DNA of 64,000 nucleotides from DAOULT01 sp964646625 (lineage in GTDB: Bacteria; Chloroflexota; Anaerolineae; CAZYHC01), in contig CAZYHC010000008.1 in NCBI GenBank assembly GCA_964646625.1, positions 62,001-126,000 of the forward strand, in the 5' to 3' direction. How positions within the stretch are numbered: the stretch's first letter is position 1; each line of letters begins with the position of its first letter. Position numbers and translations under genes: made by a program. The notes under the pieces are model-generated. The model saw only the letters and a program-made list of their open reading frames with translations, was not told where the DNA came from and did not search any database. Positions 42,606-52,745 of this stretch are shown in pieces.

Positions 42606-45407
42606 TCAAGGGCCCCAATCCACCACGCGCTCGTCCAAATTTTGATACTCGAAGGTCAGGTCGTCCAGAGTTCCCTCAAACAAGGGACGCTGACCGCTTC
42701 CATCGGCGTTCATGACGAACAGTTCCCATCGTCCCCGCACGTCTGTCAGGTAGACGATGCGTTGTCCATCGGGCGACCAGGCCGGGGACACGCTGTTGAC
42801 AGGAACAGCCGCCTTCGCCGGGCTTTCGGTCAGCGGGGTGCGCCCGGCACCATCGGCGTTCATGACCATGATCTCGTAGTGGTCGTCAGACCAATGCTGG
42901 AAAGCGAAGCGCATCCCATCGGGCGACCAGGCCGGGGAGCGGTCCAGAGTCCCCTGCTGAGACAGAGACTCGGCATTGGGATTCTGGCTGACGGCCGGGG
43001 CGGTGTCCTCCCAGGTCAGGGCCAGGCCCTCGTCGCTGGCGTAGGCGATGCGCGTCCCATCGGGTGACCAGGTGGGCGAATAACTGAAGTCGTGACTGTA
43101 AAGCTCGCTGAAGGAGCCGTCCCCCAGGCGGACCACGCCCAGCTTCCACCACGGATCGGCCGACATCTCGAAGCAGTCACGAACAGAATCAGGCTCGCCG
43201 GGAATGCTGTTCTTGAGACACTCCTCCCGGCTTTGCGGATTTCCCTCATGCTGATAGGTGAAAACGAGGCGCGTCCCGTCCGGCGACCAGTCGGGCGCCT
43301 TGATCTGGGGCGCGCCAAAGATCTGGCGTTCTCCCGTACCGTCGGCGTGGACGACGTAGAGCCCATACGGGAAGTCCCAACGGGCGAAAGCCACCCGGTC
43401 GCCGTCGGGTGACCAGGTGGGGTCGAGGCCCTGGGCCAGACGACGGAGGCCCGTGCCGTCGGCATCGATGCTGTAGATGCCCCCTCCACTGGCAGTCTGA
43501 AACACCAGTTTGCCGCTCAGTTCGTCGCCATCGCCAGCCGAGGAAGACGCCAATGGCGTCGGCGTCGGGCTGGAGGCCAACACGGCGGGCGTCGGCGTCG
43601 GGCCGGAGGCCGACACGATGGGCGCCGTCTCCAAAGAGCCCTTCAGCCGCACATAGGTTTCTTTGCCAGAGATCCAGCCTGTGCCGCTGGCGGCCTCGGG
43701 ATAGGCGATCTGTAACCAGCCGGTGGCCGGGTCCCGGCCGATGACCTCCACTTCCTGACCGTACTTCAGATGGCCCAGCTTCGAGTAGTCCGTACCCGGC
43801 CCGCTCCTGACGTTCAAGCCCTGCGCCACCACCTCGGCCTTGAGAACAACCGTTGTGGGGGTTGGAGCGGCCGTAAGCAACGAGGCCGGGGTAGCGATAG
43901 GCGTCGGAGTCGAGGTGGCGGTGGGCGGCGGGAGGGTGCTGGTGGGCTCCGCTTCCATCTCCGGCTCTGTCTCTGTGGACGGCCAGGGGGTGGCCGTAGG
44001 GAATAGCCCGACAGGCACCTCTGTGGCTGGCACCCCGGTTGGCGAGACCATAGGCGACTTGGTTATGGACTCCTCCATGGTCGGCTCGGATGCAGACCCG
44101 ATGCTGACGGCGGCGGTCATATTCCAGCGCAGCCGATTATCTTGCTGGTCGGGTTTAATGATCACGGTATAAGTGATGTCCCCCTGCTTGTCCTCGCCGA
44201 TGGCCTTGATACGGGTCACCCTGCCCGTCAGCTCCAGGCCGGGAAAGGCGTCAACGGTGATGATCACCGGGTCACCCTCGTGGACATCAACCACACCCAG
44301 TTCCGTCAGGTCGTCGGTCTCGATTTCCCAGGCGGAGAGATCAGCCAGGTGGGCGATAGATACGCCAGGGGCCACGTACTCGCCGGCCTTAAGGTCGAGA
44401 GAAACCACTGTACCGGAGAAGGGGGCACGCAACTCTGCATCGGCCAGGGCCGCCTTCGCTCGCCCCAACTCGGCCTGAGCCGCAGCCACGTCCGCCTCGG
44501 CCTTGGCGATGGCCTCGGCGCGCTCCCCGGCCTCAAGCAGGTCCAGCTCGGCCTGGGCGCGGCGGACCTCTGCTTCGGCCGCCGCGACGTCCGCCTCGCT
44601 GGCCCCCCGCAGCAGCCGGGCCAGCGCATCCTGGGCCTGCGCCACTCGCGAGCGGGCCTCGGCGATGTCCGCCTCGGTGGGACCCTCCACGGCGATGTTA
44701 TAACTGGCCAGCGCCGTCTCGTAATTGATGGTGGCCTGCTCCAGCCTTACCGCCTGCGGCAACAGGCCGATGTCGGCCCGATAGGCCACCTCGTCGTAGG
44801 CCTCCTGCGCCTGCTTGAGGGAGAGTTCGGCGCGGTGCAGTTCGTAGGCGGCCACCTTGATCTCGTCCTCGGTGGGGCCATCCAGCACCTTTTGCAGCCT
44901 GGCCTGGACTGCGGCCAGTTCGGCCCTGGCGGCGGCGATCTCTTCTGGATAAGCCTCTTCTTTAACCTGGGCCAGCCGCGCCTGGGCGACCTCGACGGCC
45001 GCCTTCGCAGCGGCGATCTGCTCCTGACGGGCGCCAGCCTTCAGCTCATCCAGTTGAGCCTGGGCGCGCTGGAGTTGGGCCTCAGCCTGGACAACCGCTG
45101 CCGCCTGCTGAGCCGCGTTGAGCCGCAAGATCGCCTGGCCGGCCTCGACGTGGTTCCCTTCAACCACCAACACTTCGGTCACCAGGCCGCCGGTCGGCAG
45201 GCTGAGCTCCGCGCTTTGCACCGGCACCACCTTCGCCTCCGCCACCACCAGGCTTCCTACCTGTATAGGTTCCCCGGTTATGGTGGCTTCTGGCCCCGCT
45301 TCCGGCGCTGCTTCCGGCGCGGCGAACATATTCATGCCCCTGAGAACCAGGAAGGCCCCGCCAGCCAGGACAGCGAGCACCACAATCACAATAATCGCTT
45401 TTTTCAC
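42606..45407 (-). CDS. HlyD/MacA-type adaptor fused to SH3 and PD40 propeller domains
   Basis: 933 residues. Membrane anchor (1-24), lipoyl half-motif and long alpha-helical hairpin (about 60-330, many AxAEAxxxxAQAxL repeats), beta-barrel with RAPFSGTVVSLDLKAGEYV and WNMTAAVSIG (330-450). A Pro/Thr/Glu linker of about 90 residues follows, then an SH3 domain (VAQGLNVRSGPGTDYSKLGHLKYGQEV) and PD40 repeats (IYSIDADGTGLRRLAQG ... WSPDG) to the end. Adaptors normally stop after the barrel. The distal part is about 70% alike by eye to the 18009-19388 protein. GTG start with AGGAGG. Last gene of the ABC exporter operon. Confidence 0.9.
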   Translation of the reverse strand: MKKAIIVIVVLAVLAGGAFLVLRGMNMFAAPEAAPEAGPEATITGEPIQVGSLVVAEAKVVPVQSAELSLPTGGLVTEVLVVEGNHVEAGQAILRLNAAQQAAAVVQAEAQLQRAQAQLDELKAGARQEQIAAAKAAVEVAQARLAQVKEEAYPEEIAAARAELAAVQARLQKVLDGPTEDEIKVAAYELHRAELSLKQAQEAYDEVAYRADIGLLPQAVRLEQATINYETALASYNIAVEGPTEADIAEARSRVAQAQDALARLLRGASEADVAAAEAEVRRAQAELDLLEAGERAEAIAKAEADVAAAQAELGRAKAALADAELRAPFSGTVVSLDLKAGEYVAPGVSIAHLADLSAWEIETDDLTELGVVDVHEGDPVIITVDAFPGLELTGRVTRIKAIGEDKQGDITYTVIIKPDQQDNRLRWNMTAAVSIGSASEPTMEESITKSPMVSPTGVPATEVPVGLFPTATPWPSTETEPEMEAEPTSTLPPPTATSTPTPIATPASLLTAAPTPTTVVLKAEVVAQGLNVRSGPGTDYSKLGHLKYGQEVEVIGRDPATGWLQIAYPEAASGTGWISGKETYVRLKGSLETAPIVSASGPTPTPAVLASSPTPTPLASSSAGDGDELSGKLVFQTASGGGIYSIDADGTGLRRLAQGLDPTWSPDGDRVAFARWDFPYGLYVVHADGTGERQIFGAPQIKAPDWSPDGTRLVFTYQHEGNPQSREECLKNSIPGEPDSVRDCFEMSADPWWKLGVVRLGDGSFSELYSHDFSYSPTWSPDGTRIAYASDEGLALTWEDTAPAVSQNPNAESLSQQGTLDRSPAWSPDGMRFAFQHWSDDHYEIMVMNADGAGRTPLTESPAKAAVPVNSVSPAWSPDGQRIVYLTDVRGRWELFVMNADGSGQRPLFEGTLDDLTFEYQNLDERVVDWGP

Positions 45408-45461
45408 TTTGTACCTCCTAATACCCTGATACGATAAATTCTACACATTGCGCTTTACTCA

Positions 45462-47861
45462 TTATCCATACGACAACACTTCACGCACGGTGAGCTGCGA
45501 AGCACTCCGCGCTGGCAGGTAGCTCGCCAGGGAAGCTATGCCGGCCACCACCACCAGCCAGAGCAAGGTGCCGCTCACCGAAAAGGTATAGACCAGTGGC
45601 TCTTGCATGAAGGACAACCCTACGGCATCGCTGAGCAGTTTGCTGATCGGCAGAGCGGCCAAAGTCCCAATGCACCAACTGATCACGCCGATGAGGATCC
45701 CTTCAACCATGACGTTCTGGAGCACGGCGCGGTCCGAGGCTCCGATGGCGCGCATCACGCCGATCTCGCGCGTCCGTTCCAGCACGTTGATGCTCATCGT
45801 CCCCATCAGGCCCAGCCCGCCGACCACCGCCAACAGAATAGCCATAATCAGGAGGAAGACCACGATAATGTCGAACTGGGACTCGATCTGATTGCGCAGG
45901 TCGTAGTTCGTCCCTGTGGAACTGATGCGCAGGCCGAGACGGTTGAAACGTTCTTCCAACCTCTTCACCATTTCAGACTGGAAATCCCCATCGTGCTGCT
46001 CGGTCACAACGTGCATCCTGGAAGCTTTCCCCACCTCACACAAGACGTGCGCCAGGTAGGGATAATTGGCATACAAGAAAGGGCCCACCAGCACACTTTT
46101 GACCCGACCGACCACGTGCCAGGTCCTCTCCAGCCCCTCGGTTTTGAGCACGATCTCGTCGCCCACCTTAACGTCGGGCTCTTCCTTGACCACTTCGCTG
46201 TTAATAACCACGGCGTTCTCATCTTCCGGGAGCAGCCAGCGTCCCTCCAGGAGGGTAGGCCGGAGCATTTCGGTCCCGGCGGGAAGGCCTATAGTCAGGA
46301 GCCTGTCGCTCTCGCTGTCGTCATCGCGTATGCGAAGCGAGGGGACGAAGAGCCAGCTTTCCGCGCTGACCGCGCCCGGCACGCTCAGCGCCTCGCGCTC
46401 GATTTGCTCGATACGATAGGGGCGACTGAAGTCGATCTCGATGTCATATTGAAAGTAGGCCAACGCTTCATCAAGGGTGAGGAGCAGCGAATCTCTTACG
46501 CAGAAGACGGCAATGAAGGTGGCCCCGCCTAAGATCAAGGTCACGAGCGTGAGGGCCAGCCGCCCCCGGTTACGAAAGGTGTTGCGCAGCGCCAGCAGCA
46601 AGGGACGGGACAGGCTGCGCACCTGCTTGAGTAGCCGGTCGATGAAGCTCTCCCCAAATTCGCCCCCGCCCAATCCGTAGTCAGTAAGCGCCTCGCGCAC
46701 CGTGACGCGGGTACCAGCAATGACGGGGTAGAGGGCCGCCAGAAAGGGCACCAGGAGGCCGACCGCAACCTGGATAACGATCACCAGGGGCGGCACGTAA
46801 AAGTTCACGATGTCGTAGTTCATGAGACCGGCTATGAAATTGATGTTGGCGCGTGCGCCCAGCGCGCCCAGCGGCACCCCGATGATCAGCGCGCACACCC
46901 CGAAGATCAGAACCATGACGAAGTACATCCCCATGATCTGGCCGGCACTGGCGCCGATGGATTTCATTATCCCAATGTGCTTGACGTGCTGCGCCAACAG
47001 GGCTGAAATGGTGTTAATCACCAGGAACCCGCTCAGGAGAAGCGAGAGAAAGCCAAGCACGCCCATAAGGAGCAACATGGCCTGGGTAGGATCGTGCACC
47101 GGGGACTCGCCTGGCTTGTTAATCTCCGTAAATACGACTACCTGCCCGCTCTTCTCGACCTTATCCTCCACCTTTTTAACCACGCGCTCGACGTGTTCCC
47201 TGTCGAACGCGTTTTCGGCCACGACGATGTGCAACTCGTTGAAGTCGCGCGGCTCGCCCAGCCATTCGAGGGTGTCGAAGGTGATGTAGCCGTAGGCCAC
47301 GCCCGAAAAGAAAGGCGGAGAGCGGCTGATGTCGTGGGTAACGCCGGCGATGCGCAACTGGCGCGTTTTGAGGTTGGGCGGCTCGATCAGCAACGTATGG
47401 CCCACCTTCTTGTCGTCCAGGCCGAGCCCACCCTGAAACCCACCGCGCTCGATAAGCACTTCGCGTTCCGGTGGGGGCCACGCCCCGCTCTCCGACCAGA
47501 TCTTGTTGATCCGAATGTCGTCGTAGTCGTCGATGGCGAAAAGCTGGAGGTCGCGCCACTCGTCTGGCCCGGCCTGGAAGCGCACGCTAACGCTGCGCCG
47601 CCCCTCGGCCTCCCCCACTTCCCGCATGTGGCGCACCACCTCCACCAGGTCTTGGTCAAAAGCGTCCCTGACGATGATCGTCGCGTGGGCAGGATCGATG
47701 GCGGCATAGCTGGCGGACATGTCCTTCGACAGGATCTCCCGCGAGGTGGCGATCATGCCTACGGCGAAGACCCCGACCGCAATGGAGAGCACCACCAGCA
47801 CGGTGCGCGTCATATTTCCCTGGATGTCGCTCAATACCTTGTACCAGCGTGGGTTGAGCAT
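45462..47861 (-). CDS. MacB/FtsX-type ABC transporter permease B
   Basis: 799 residues. N-terminal membrane helix (TVLVVLSIAVGVFAVGMIATSREIL), a periplasmic MacB_PCD domain, and two FtsX domains with three helices each. The second ends with GIASLASYLPARSASQLTVREVLSYG, the family signature. Starts 4 bp after its ATPase gene and is followed by the adaptor. Paralogue of the 50361-52745 permease. Probably exports or mechanically transmits across the envelope, as MacB/LolC-type systems do. Confidence 0.92.
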   Translation of the reverse strand: MLNPRWYKVLSDIQGNMTRTVLVVLSIAVGVFAVGMIATSREILSKDMSASYAAIDPAHATIIVRDAFDQDLVEVVRHMREVGEAEGRRSVSVRFQAGPDEWRDLQLFAIDDYDDIRINKIWSESGAWPPPEREVLIERGGFQGGLGLDDKKVGHTLLIEPPNLKTRQLRIAGVTHDISRSPPFFSGVAYGYITFDTLEWLGEPRDFNELHIVVAENAFDREHVERVVKKVEDKVEKSGQVVVFTEINKPGESPVHDPTQAMLLLMGVLGFLSLLLSGFLVINTISALLAQHVKHIGIMKSIGASAGQIMGMYFVMVLIFGVCALIIGVPLGALGARANINFIAGLMNYDIVNFYVPPLVIVIQVAVGLLVPFLAALYPVIAGTRVTVREALTDYGLGGGEFGESFIDRLLKQVRSLSRPLLLALRNTFRNRGRLALTLVTLILGGATFIAVFCVRDSLLLTLDEALAYFQYDIEIDFSRPYRIEQIEREALSVPGAVSAESWLFVPSLRIRDDDSESDRLLTIGLPAGTEMLRPTLLEGRWLLPEDENAVVINSEVVKEEPDVKVGDEIVLKTEGLERTWHVVGRVKSVLVGPFLYANYPYLAHVLCEVGKASRMHVVTEQHDGDFQSEMVKRLEERFNRLGLRISSTGTNYDLRNQIESQFDIIVVFLLIMAILLAVVGGLGLMGTMSINVLERTREIGVMRAIGASDRAVLQNVMVEGILIGVISWCIGTLAALPISKLLSDAVGLSFMQEPLVYTFSVSGTLLWLVVVAGIASLASYLPARSASQLTVREVLSYG

Positions 47862-47864
47862 GGC

Positions 47865-49031
47865 CTAAATCTTTCCCTCGTTCACGGTTTCCCTGAGGCG
47901 CTCTTGCATAATGCGGTCTATCTCTTCCCTGAGAGGCGCGGACTCGGCCAGCAGTTTAGCGAAGGTGGCGCGGTCGAAGGTCGCCACTTCGACCCCGGTG
48001 TCGAGATCGGCGCGCACGGTGGCGACGCTTGCCCCGCCGCTGAGCAACGAGATCTCGCCGAAATATTGGCCCACCCCCAGGCTATTGACCACGAACTCCT
48101 GCCCATTGGGAGCCTCCAGGAGAATATCGACCCCCCCTCTGGTGATGATGTAGAACTTGCCATGCACCGTACCTTGCTCGATAATGATCGCGCCGGGCGG
48201 GTACTTTTGCGGCTCGAGCTGGCGCGTAGCCCAAATCAGTTCTTTCTCCGACAAGGCGGGGAAAGTTCTGGCCAGGTGCTCCTCGATCACCTCTCCATCG
48301 GACAGGATGACGGTGCGCGAAACCTGCCGGGCCAGGTCTCGGTCGTGGGTCACCATCAGAAACGTCTTGCCCTGAGCCACCAGGTCCTGGAAGAGCTTGA
48401 GAACCGCCTCCGCCGTCCTGGAGTCCAGGTTGCCCGTAGGCTCGTCGGCCGCCACAATGGGTGGATCGTTAGCCAGGGCGCGGGCAATAGCCACCCGCTG
48501 CTGCTGGCCGCCCGCAATGGCGGAGGGCAACTTGTGGGCCTCTTCAGCCATCTCCACCTGCTCCAGCAGGTACATGGCCCGCTCCTGGCGCTGGCGGGGC
48601 GAATACATGTTGCAGAAATCCATGGGCAACATCACGTTCTCGATCACCGTCAGCGTGGGCAGCAGTTGGAAGAACTGGAAGATCACGCCCACGTTGCGGC
48701 CTCGCCACTCGGCTATTTGCCCCTCGCTGAGCTGGTGGACCGCCGTGTCGCCCACCAGCACCTCCCCTGAGGTGGGGCGGTCAATGCCGGTGATCATGTT
48801 GATGAGCGTGGACTTGCCGCTGCCCGACTTGCCGATGACGGCCACAAACTCGCCGGCGCTCACCCGCAGGTCAACTCCCCTGAGGGCGGGAAAGACGCCT
48901 GCCGCGCTCTCGAAAGTCTTCACCACCTGTCGCAATTCGATAAGCGGCCCGTTGTCCCTGGAGCGCCCGTGCGACGTCCCTTTCGAGGCTTCTTTTTTTG
49001 ATCCATCCCGTTTAAACAAGCTTCCAAACAT
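47865..49031 (-). CDS. MacB-type ABC ATPase fused to a cNMP-binding-like domain, copy C
   Basis: 388 residues. ATPase with Walker A GKSGSGKS (67-74), Walker B IVAADEP (192-198), switch His in VTHDRD, and signature IAGGQQQR in place of the usual LSGGQQQR (Ser to Ala). From about 262 to 385 a cyclic-nucleotide-binding-like domain follows (PPGAIIIEQGTVHGKFYIITRGGVDI, GQYFGEISLLSGGASVATVRA). In the phosphate-binding loop FGE is kept, but the Arg expected in the 'R-x-A-T-V' position is Ser335. GGAGT upstream. Pairs with permease B. Confidence 0.92.
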   Translation of the reverse strand: MFGSLFKRDGSKKEASKGTSHGRSRDNGPLIELRQVVKTFESAAGVFPALRGVDLRVSAGEFVAVIGKSGSGKSTLINMITGIDRPTSGEVLVGDTAVHQLSEGQIAEWRGRNVGVIFQFFQLLPTLTVIENVMLPMDFCNMYSPRQRQERAMYLLEQVEMAEEAHKLPSAIAGGQQQRVAIARALANDPPIVAADEPTGNLDSRTAEAVLKLFQDLVAQGKTFLMVTHDRDLARQVSRTVILSDGEVIEEHLARTFPALSEKELIWATRQLEPQKYPPGAIIIEQGTVHGKFYIITRGGVDILLEAPNGQEFVVNSLGVGQYFGEISLLSGGASVATVRADLDTGVEVATFDRATFAKLLAESAPLREEIDRIMQERLRETVNEGKI

Positions 49032-49071
49032 GGTGACTCCTGCCCTTTAAAAAGATCGGTGTACCAGCCAT

Positions 49072-50247
49072 TTACTTTTTTCTACCGGCTATGTTTTCCC
49101 TGATGCGCTCTTGCACAATACGTTCTATCTCTGCCCTGGTGGGCTCGGACTCGGCGAGCAGTTTGATGAAGGCTTCGCGGTCGAGGGCCGCCACTTCAAC
49201 CCCGACGTCGCGCGCGGCGCGGATGGTGGCAATGCTTTCGCCGCCGCGCAGCAGCTCGATCTCGCCGAAATATTGGCCCACCCCCAGGCTGGCAACCACG
49301 AACTCCTGCCCCCTGGACGCCCGCAAGATAACCTCAACCCCGCCCCTGGTGATAATGTAGAACGCGCCGTGCCTGGCCCCCTCCCGGATAATGATCGAGC
49401 CGGGCGAGTACTTCTGCGTTTCGAGTTTGCTCGTAGCCCAAATCAGTTCCTCCTCCGACAAGGCGGGGAAAATCCTGGCCAGGTGCTCCTCGATTATCTC
49501 CCCATCGGCCAGGATGACGGTGCGGGTGACCCGCCGGGCCAGGTCCCGGTCGTGGGTCACCATCACAAACGTCTTGCCCTGAGCCACCAGCTTCTCGAAG
49601 AGCTGGAAAACGGCCTCCGCCGTCCTGGAGTCCAGGTTGCCTGTGGGCTCGTCGGCCGCCACGATGGGCGGGTCGTTAGCCAGGGCGCGGGCAATAGCCA
49701 CCCGCTGCTGCTGGCCGCCCGAAATGGCCGCGGGCCGCTTGTGAGCATGGTCGGCTATCCCCATCTCCTCCAGCAGGTACATGGCCCGCTCCTGGCGCTG
49801 GCGGGGCGAATACATGCCGCAGAAATCCATGGGCAGCATCACGTTCTGGAACAACGACAGCGAGGGCAGCAGTTGGAAGAACTGGTAGACGACGCCCACG
49901 TTAAGGCCGCGCCACCGGGCCATCTGCCCCTCGCCGAGCTGGTGGACCGCCGTGCCGCCCACCAGCACCTCCCCTGAGGTGGGCCGGTCAATGCCGGTAA
50001 TCATGTTGATGAGCGTGGTCTTGCCGCTGCCCGACTTGCCGATGACGGCCGCAAACTCGCCGGCCCCTACCTGTAGATCAATGCCCTTGAGCGCAGGAAA
50101 GGCGCCCGCCACGGTCTCGTAAGTTTTCACCACCTGCCGCAATTCGATAACAGGCCCGTTGTCACTGGAGCGTCCGTTAGATGTCTCTTTCGACGTTCCT
50201 TTTGATACCTCTTTTGATCCATCCCATTTAAATAAGCTTCCAAGCAT
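49072..50247 (-). CDS. MacB-type ABC ATPase fused to a cNMP-binding-like domain, copy B
   Basis: 391 residues, paralogue of the preceding and following ATPases. Walker A GKSGSGKT, signature ISGGQQQR (canonical here), Walker B IVAADEPTGN. The C-terminal domain has YSPGSIIIREGARHGAFYIITRGGVEVI and FGEIELLRGGESIATIRA; again Ser replaces the cyclic-phosphate Arg. It is followed directly by copy C with no permease of its own, so copies B and C may form a heterodimer on permease B. No strong ribosome-binding site precedes the ATG. Confidence 0.9.
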   Translation of the reverse strand: MLGSLFKWDGSKEVSKGTSKETSNGRSSDNGPVIELRQVVKTYETVAGAFPALKGIDLQVGAGEFAAVIGKSGSGKTTLINMITGIDRPTSGEVLVGGTAVHQLGEGQMARWRGLNVGVVYQFFQLLPSLSLFQNVMLPMDFCGMYSPRQRQERAMYLLEEMGIADHAHKRPAAISGGQQQRVAIARALANDPPIVAADEPTGNLDSRTAEAVFQLFEKLVAQGKTFVMVTHDRDLARRVTRTVILADGEIIEEHLARIFPALSEEELIWATSKLETQKYSPGSIIIREGARHGAFYIITRGGVEVILRASRGQEFVVASLGVGQYFGEIELLRGGESIATIRAARDVGVEVAALDREAFIKLLAESEPTRAEIERIVQERIRENIAGRKK

Positions 50248-50360
50248 AGGGGGTTCCCGCCTTTTGAACGGTCAGGGTGCTGACAATACTATATATACGA
50301 ACCCAAAATAAAGCAAGTCGCGAGCACGGTGGCCGCATCGACTCGTCGGGTATCCTTTCG

Positions 50361-52745
50361 CTACTCATACGCCAACACCTCGCGCACGGTGAGCCGCGAG
50401 GCGCTGCGCGCCGGCAGAAAGCTGGCCAGGGCCGCCAGAATGACCACCACCATCAGCCAGAGCAGGGCGCCGCTGGCTGAAAAGGTATAGTTAAGGGGCA
50501 TCTGCATAAGTGCTATCCCTACCGCGTCGCTGAAGAGCTTGCTCAGCGGGAGGGCCAGCACCGTTCCGACGAGCCAACTGAGCACCCCGATGAGAACCCC
50601 CTCAACCATGAAGATCTGTAACACAGAGCCATCCGAGGCCCCAATGGCCCGCATGACCCCGATCTCGCGCGTCCGCTCCAGCACGTTGATGCTCATCGTG
50701 CCCATCAAGCCCAACCCCCCAACCACAGCCAGCAGCACGGCCATGACCAGGAGGATGACGACCAGAACGTTGAACAGGGCCTCGGTCTCGGCGCGCTCTT
50801 CAGCGATTTTTACCATTGAACCGATACGCAAGCCCACGCGCTCGAAGTGTTTTTCCAGCTTCTGCGCCACCTCAGATTGGAAGGCCAGGTCGTGTTCCTC
50901 AGCCACCACCCACACGCTGCTGGCACGGTCCACGTCACGCACGACGCGTGAAAAGTAAGGATAATTCGCATAGGCGAAAGGAGCCACAAACTGGGAGACG
51001 CCCACCACGCGCCAGGTCGCCTCGCGCCCTTCGATCTTGAGCACGATCTCACCCCCTACCTCGATGTCAGGCTCGTTCTTGAGCACCGCAGTGCTGATGA
51101 TCACCGCGTTCTCGTCCTCCGGGAGCAGCCAGCGTCCCTGAACGATGATGGGCCGGACCAGATCGGTCCCAGCAGGGGTGCCGAACATGAAGATGTTCTC
51201 GCTCTCGCTGTCGTCGGCCCGCACCCGACGCGCGGTGGCGAAGCCTACGCCCTTCGCTTCGACCACGCCCGGCACCTGCCGCGCCTCGTGTTCGATGTGC
51301 GCCAGCCGATAGGGGCGGTTGAGGATCACCCAGATGTCGTACTGCCACAATTGCAGCAGGTCATCGAGGGTGAGCAGCAGCGAGGCGCGCACAGTGAAGA
51401 CGCCGATGAAGATAGCCCCCCCCATAGTCAGGGTAATCAGGGTGAGGAGCAGCCGCCCCCGGCGGCGAAAGGTATTGCGTAACGAAAGCAGCAAGGGGCG
51501 AGACAGGCCGCGCACCCGCTGGAGCAGGCGGTCGATGAAGCTCCTCCCAAATTGCCCTTTGCCCAGTCCGTAATCGCTCATCGCTTCGCGCGCCGTGACG
51601 CGGGTCCCGGAGATGACGGGATAGAGCGCCGCCAGGAGCGGCACCACCAGGCCGACCGCGCATTGAATGGCCAACACCTGGGGCGGCACGCCGAAATCGG
51701 CCAGGTCGAAGTTGAGAAAACCGGCCATGAACCGGCTGAACAGGCGTGCGCCTATCGCGCCCAGCGGCACGGCCACGAACAGCGAGAGCAGACCGAAGAT
51801 GATAACCATGGTGAAATACATGCCCATGATCTGGTTGGCCCGAAAGCCGACGGCCTTCATCACCCCGATCTGCCGCACCTGCTGGGCCAGCAGGGCCGAA
51901 ATAGTGTTGATCACCAGGAAGCCACTCAGGAGAAGGGAGAGGAGGCCAAGCACGCCCAGAACCAATAAGATGGCCTGGACGATATCCTCAAGCGGATGTT
52001 TGCCTGGATCGGGCACCCACGTCCAAAAGACGGCCCGCCCGCTCTTCTCCACCTTGTCCTGCACCTCTTTGGCCACGTACTGGACGTGCTCCTTGTCGTC
52101 CGCATTCTCAGCGACGACGATGTGCAACAGATTAAAATCGCGCGGCTCGCCCAGCCACTCCAGGGTGTCGAAGGTGATGTAGCCGTAGACTGTGCCATCA
52201 AAGGCAGCCGGCATCTGGGAAAAGTCATGGGCGAGGCCGGCGATGCGCAACTGGCGCTTTTTGCCGCCGGGGGTCTTGATCAATATCACGTCGCCCACCT
52301 CTGCCCTGGCCAGGCCCAGCGCCGCGCGCTCGATCAGCACTTCGTGTTCGGGTGGGGGCCACGCCCCACTTTCGGGTTCAACCCTGTTGATGCGGATGTC
52401 ATCGTAGTCGTCGATGGCGAAGAGTTGGAGGTCGCGCCACTCGTCTGGTCCAACCTGGATACGCACGCTGGTGTTACGTCGTCCCTCGGCCTCTTTCACT
52501 CCCCTCATGCGGCGCACAGTCTGAACCAGGTCGTCGTCAAAGGGGTCAAAAGTGTAGATAGTGGCGCTGGAAGGACTGATAGCGGCGTAGCTTTCGGCCA
52601 TGTCTCGCGCCAGGACTCCCCGCGAAGTGGCGATCATGCCGACGGCGAAGACCCCGACCGCAATAGAGAGCACCACCAGCACGGTGCGGGTCTTGTTTCC
52701 CCAGATGTCGCTCAGTACCTTGTACCAGCGTGGGCTAAACATCAT
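50361..52745 (-). CDS. MacB/FtsX-type ABC transporter permease A
   Basis: 794 residues with the same plan as permease B: first helix, large extracytoplasmic domain, two FtsX modules and the C-terminal ALASFLPARSASRLTVREVLAYE. Overlaps its ATPase gene by 4 bp. About 65% alike to permease B by eye, strongest in the FtsX helices. A gap of 113 bp separates it from ATPase copy B. A second ATG one codon in may be used. Confidence 0.92.
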   Translation of the reverse strand: MMFSPRWYKVLSDIWGNKTRTVLVVLSIAVGVFAVGMIATSRGVLARDMAESYAAISPSSATIYTFDPFDDDLVQTVRRMRGVKEAEGRRNTSVRIQVGPDEWRDLQLFAIDDYDDIRINRVEPESGAWPPPEHEVLIERAALGLARAEVGDVILIKTPGGKKRQLRIAGLAHDFSQMPAAFDGTVYGYITFDTLEWLGEPRDFNLLHIVVAENADDKEHVQYVAKEVQDKVEKSGRAVFWTWVPDPGKHPLEDIVQAILLVLGVLGLLSLLLSGFLVINTISALLAQQVRQIGVMKAVGFRANQIMGMYFTMVIIFGLLSLFVAVPLGAIGARLFSRFMAGFLNFDLADFGVPPQVLAIQCAVGLVVPLLAALYPVISGTRVTAREAMSDYGLGKGQFGRSFIDRLLQRVRGLSRPLLLSLRNTFRRRGRLLLTLITLTMGGAIFIGVFTVRASLLLTLDDLLQLWQYDIWVILNRPYRLAHIEHEARQVPGVVEAKGVGFATARRVRADDSESENIFMFGTPAGTDLVRPIIVQGRWLLPEDENAVIISTAVLKNEPDIEVGGEIVLKIEGREATWRVVGVSQFVAPFAYANYPYFSRVVRDVDRASSVWVVAEEHDLAFQSEVAQKLEKHFERVGLRIGSMVKIAEERAETEALFNVLVVILLVMAVLLAVVGGLGLMGTMSINVLERTREIGVMRAIGASDGSVLQIFMVEGVLIGVLSWLVGTVLALPLSKLFSDAVGIALMQMPLNYTFSASGALLWLMVVVILAALASFLPARSASRLTVREVLAYE

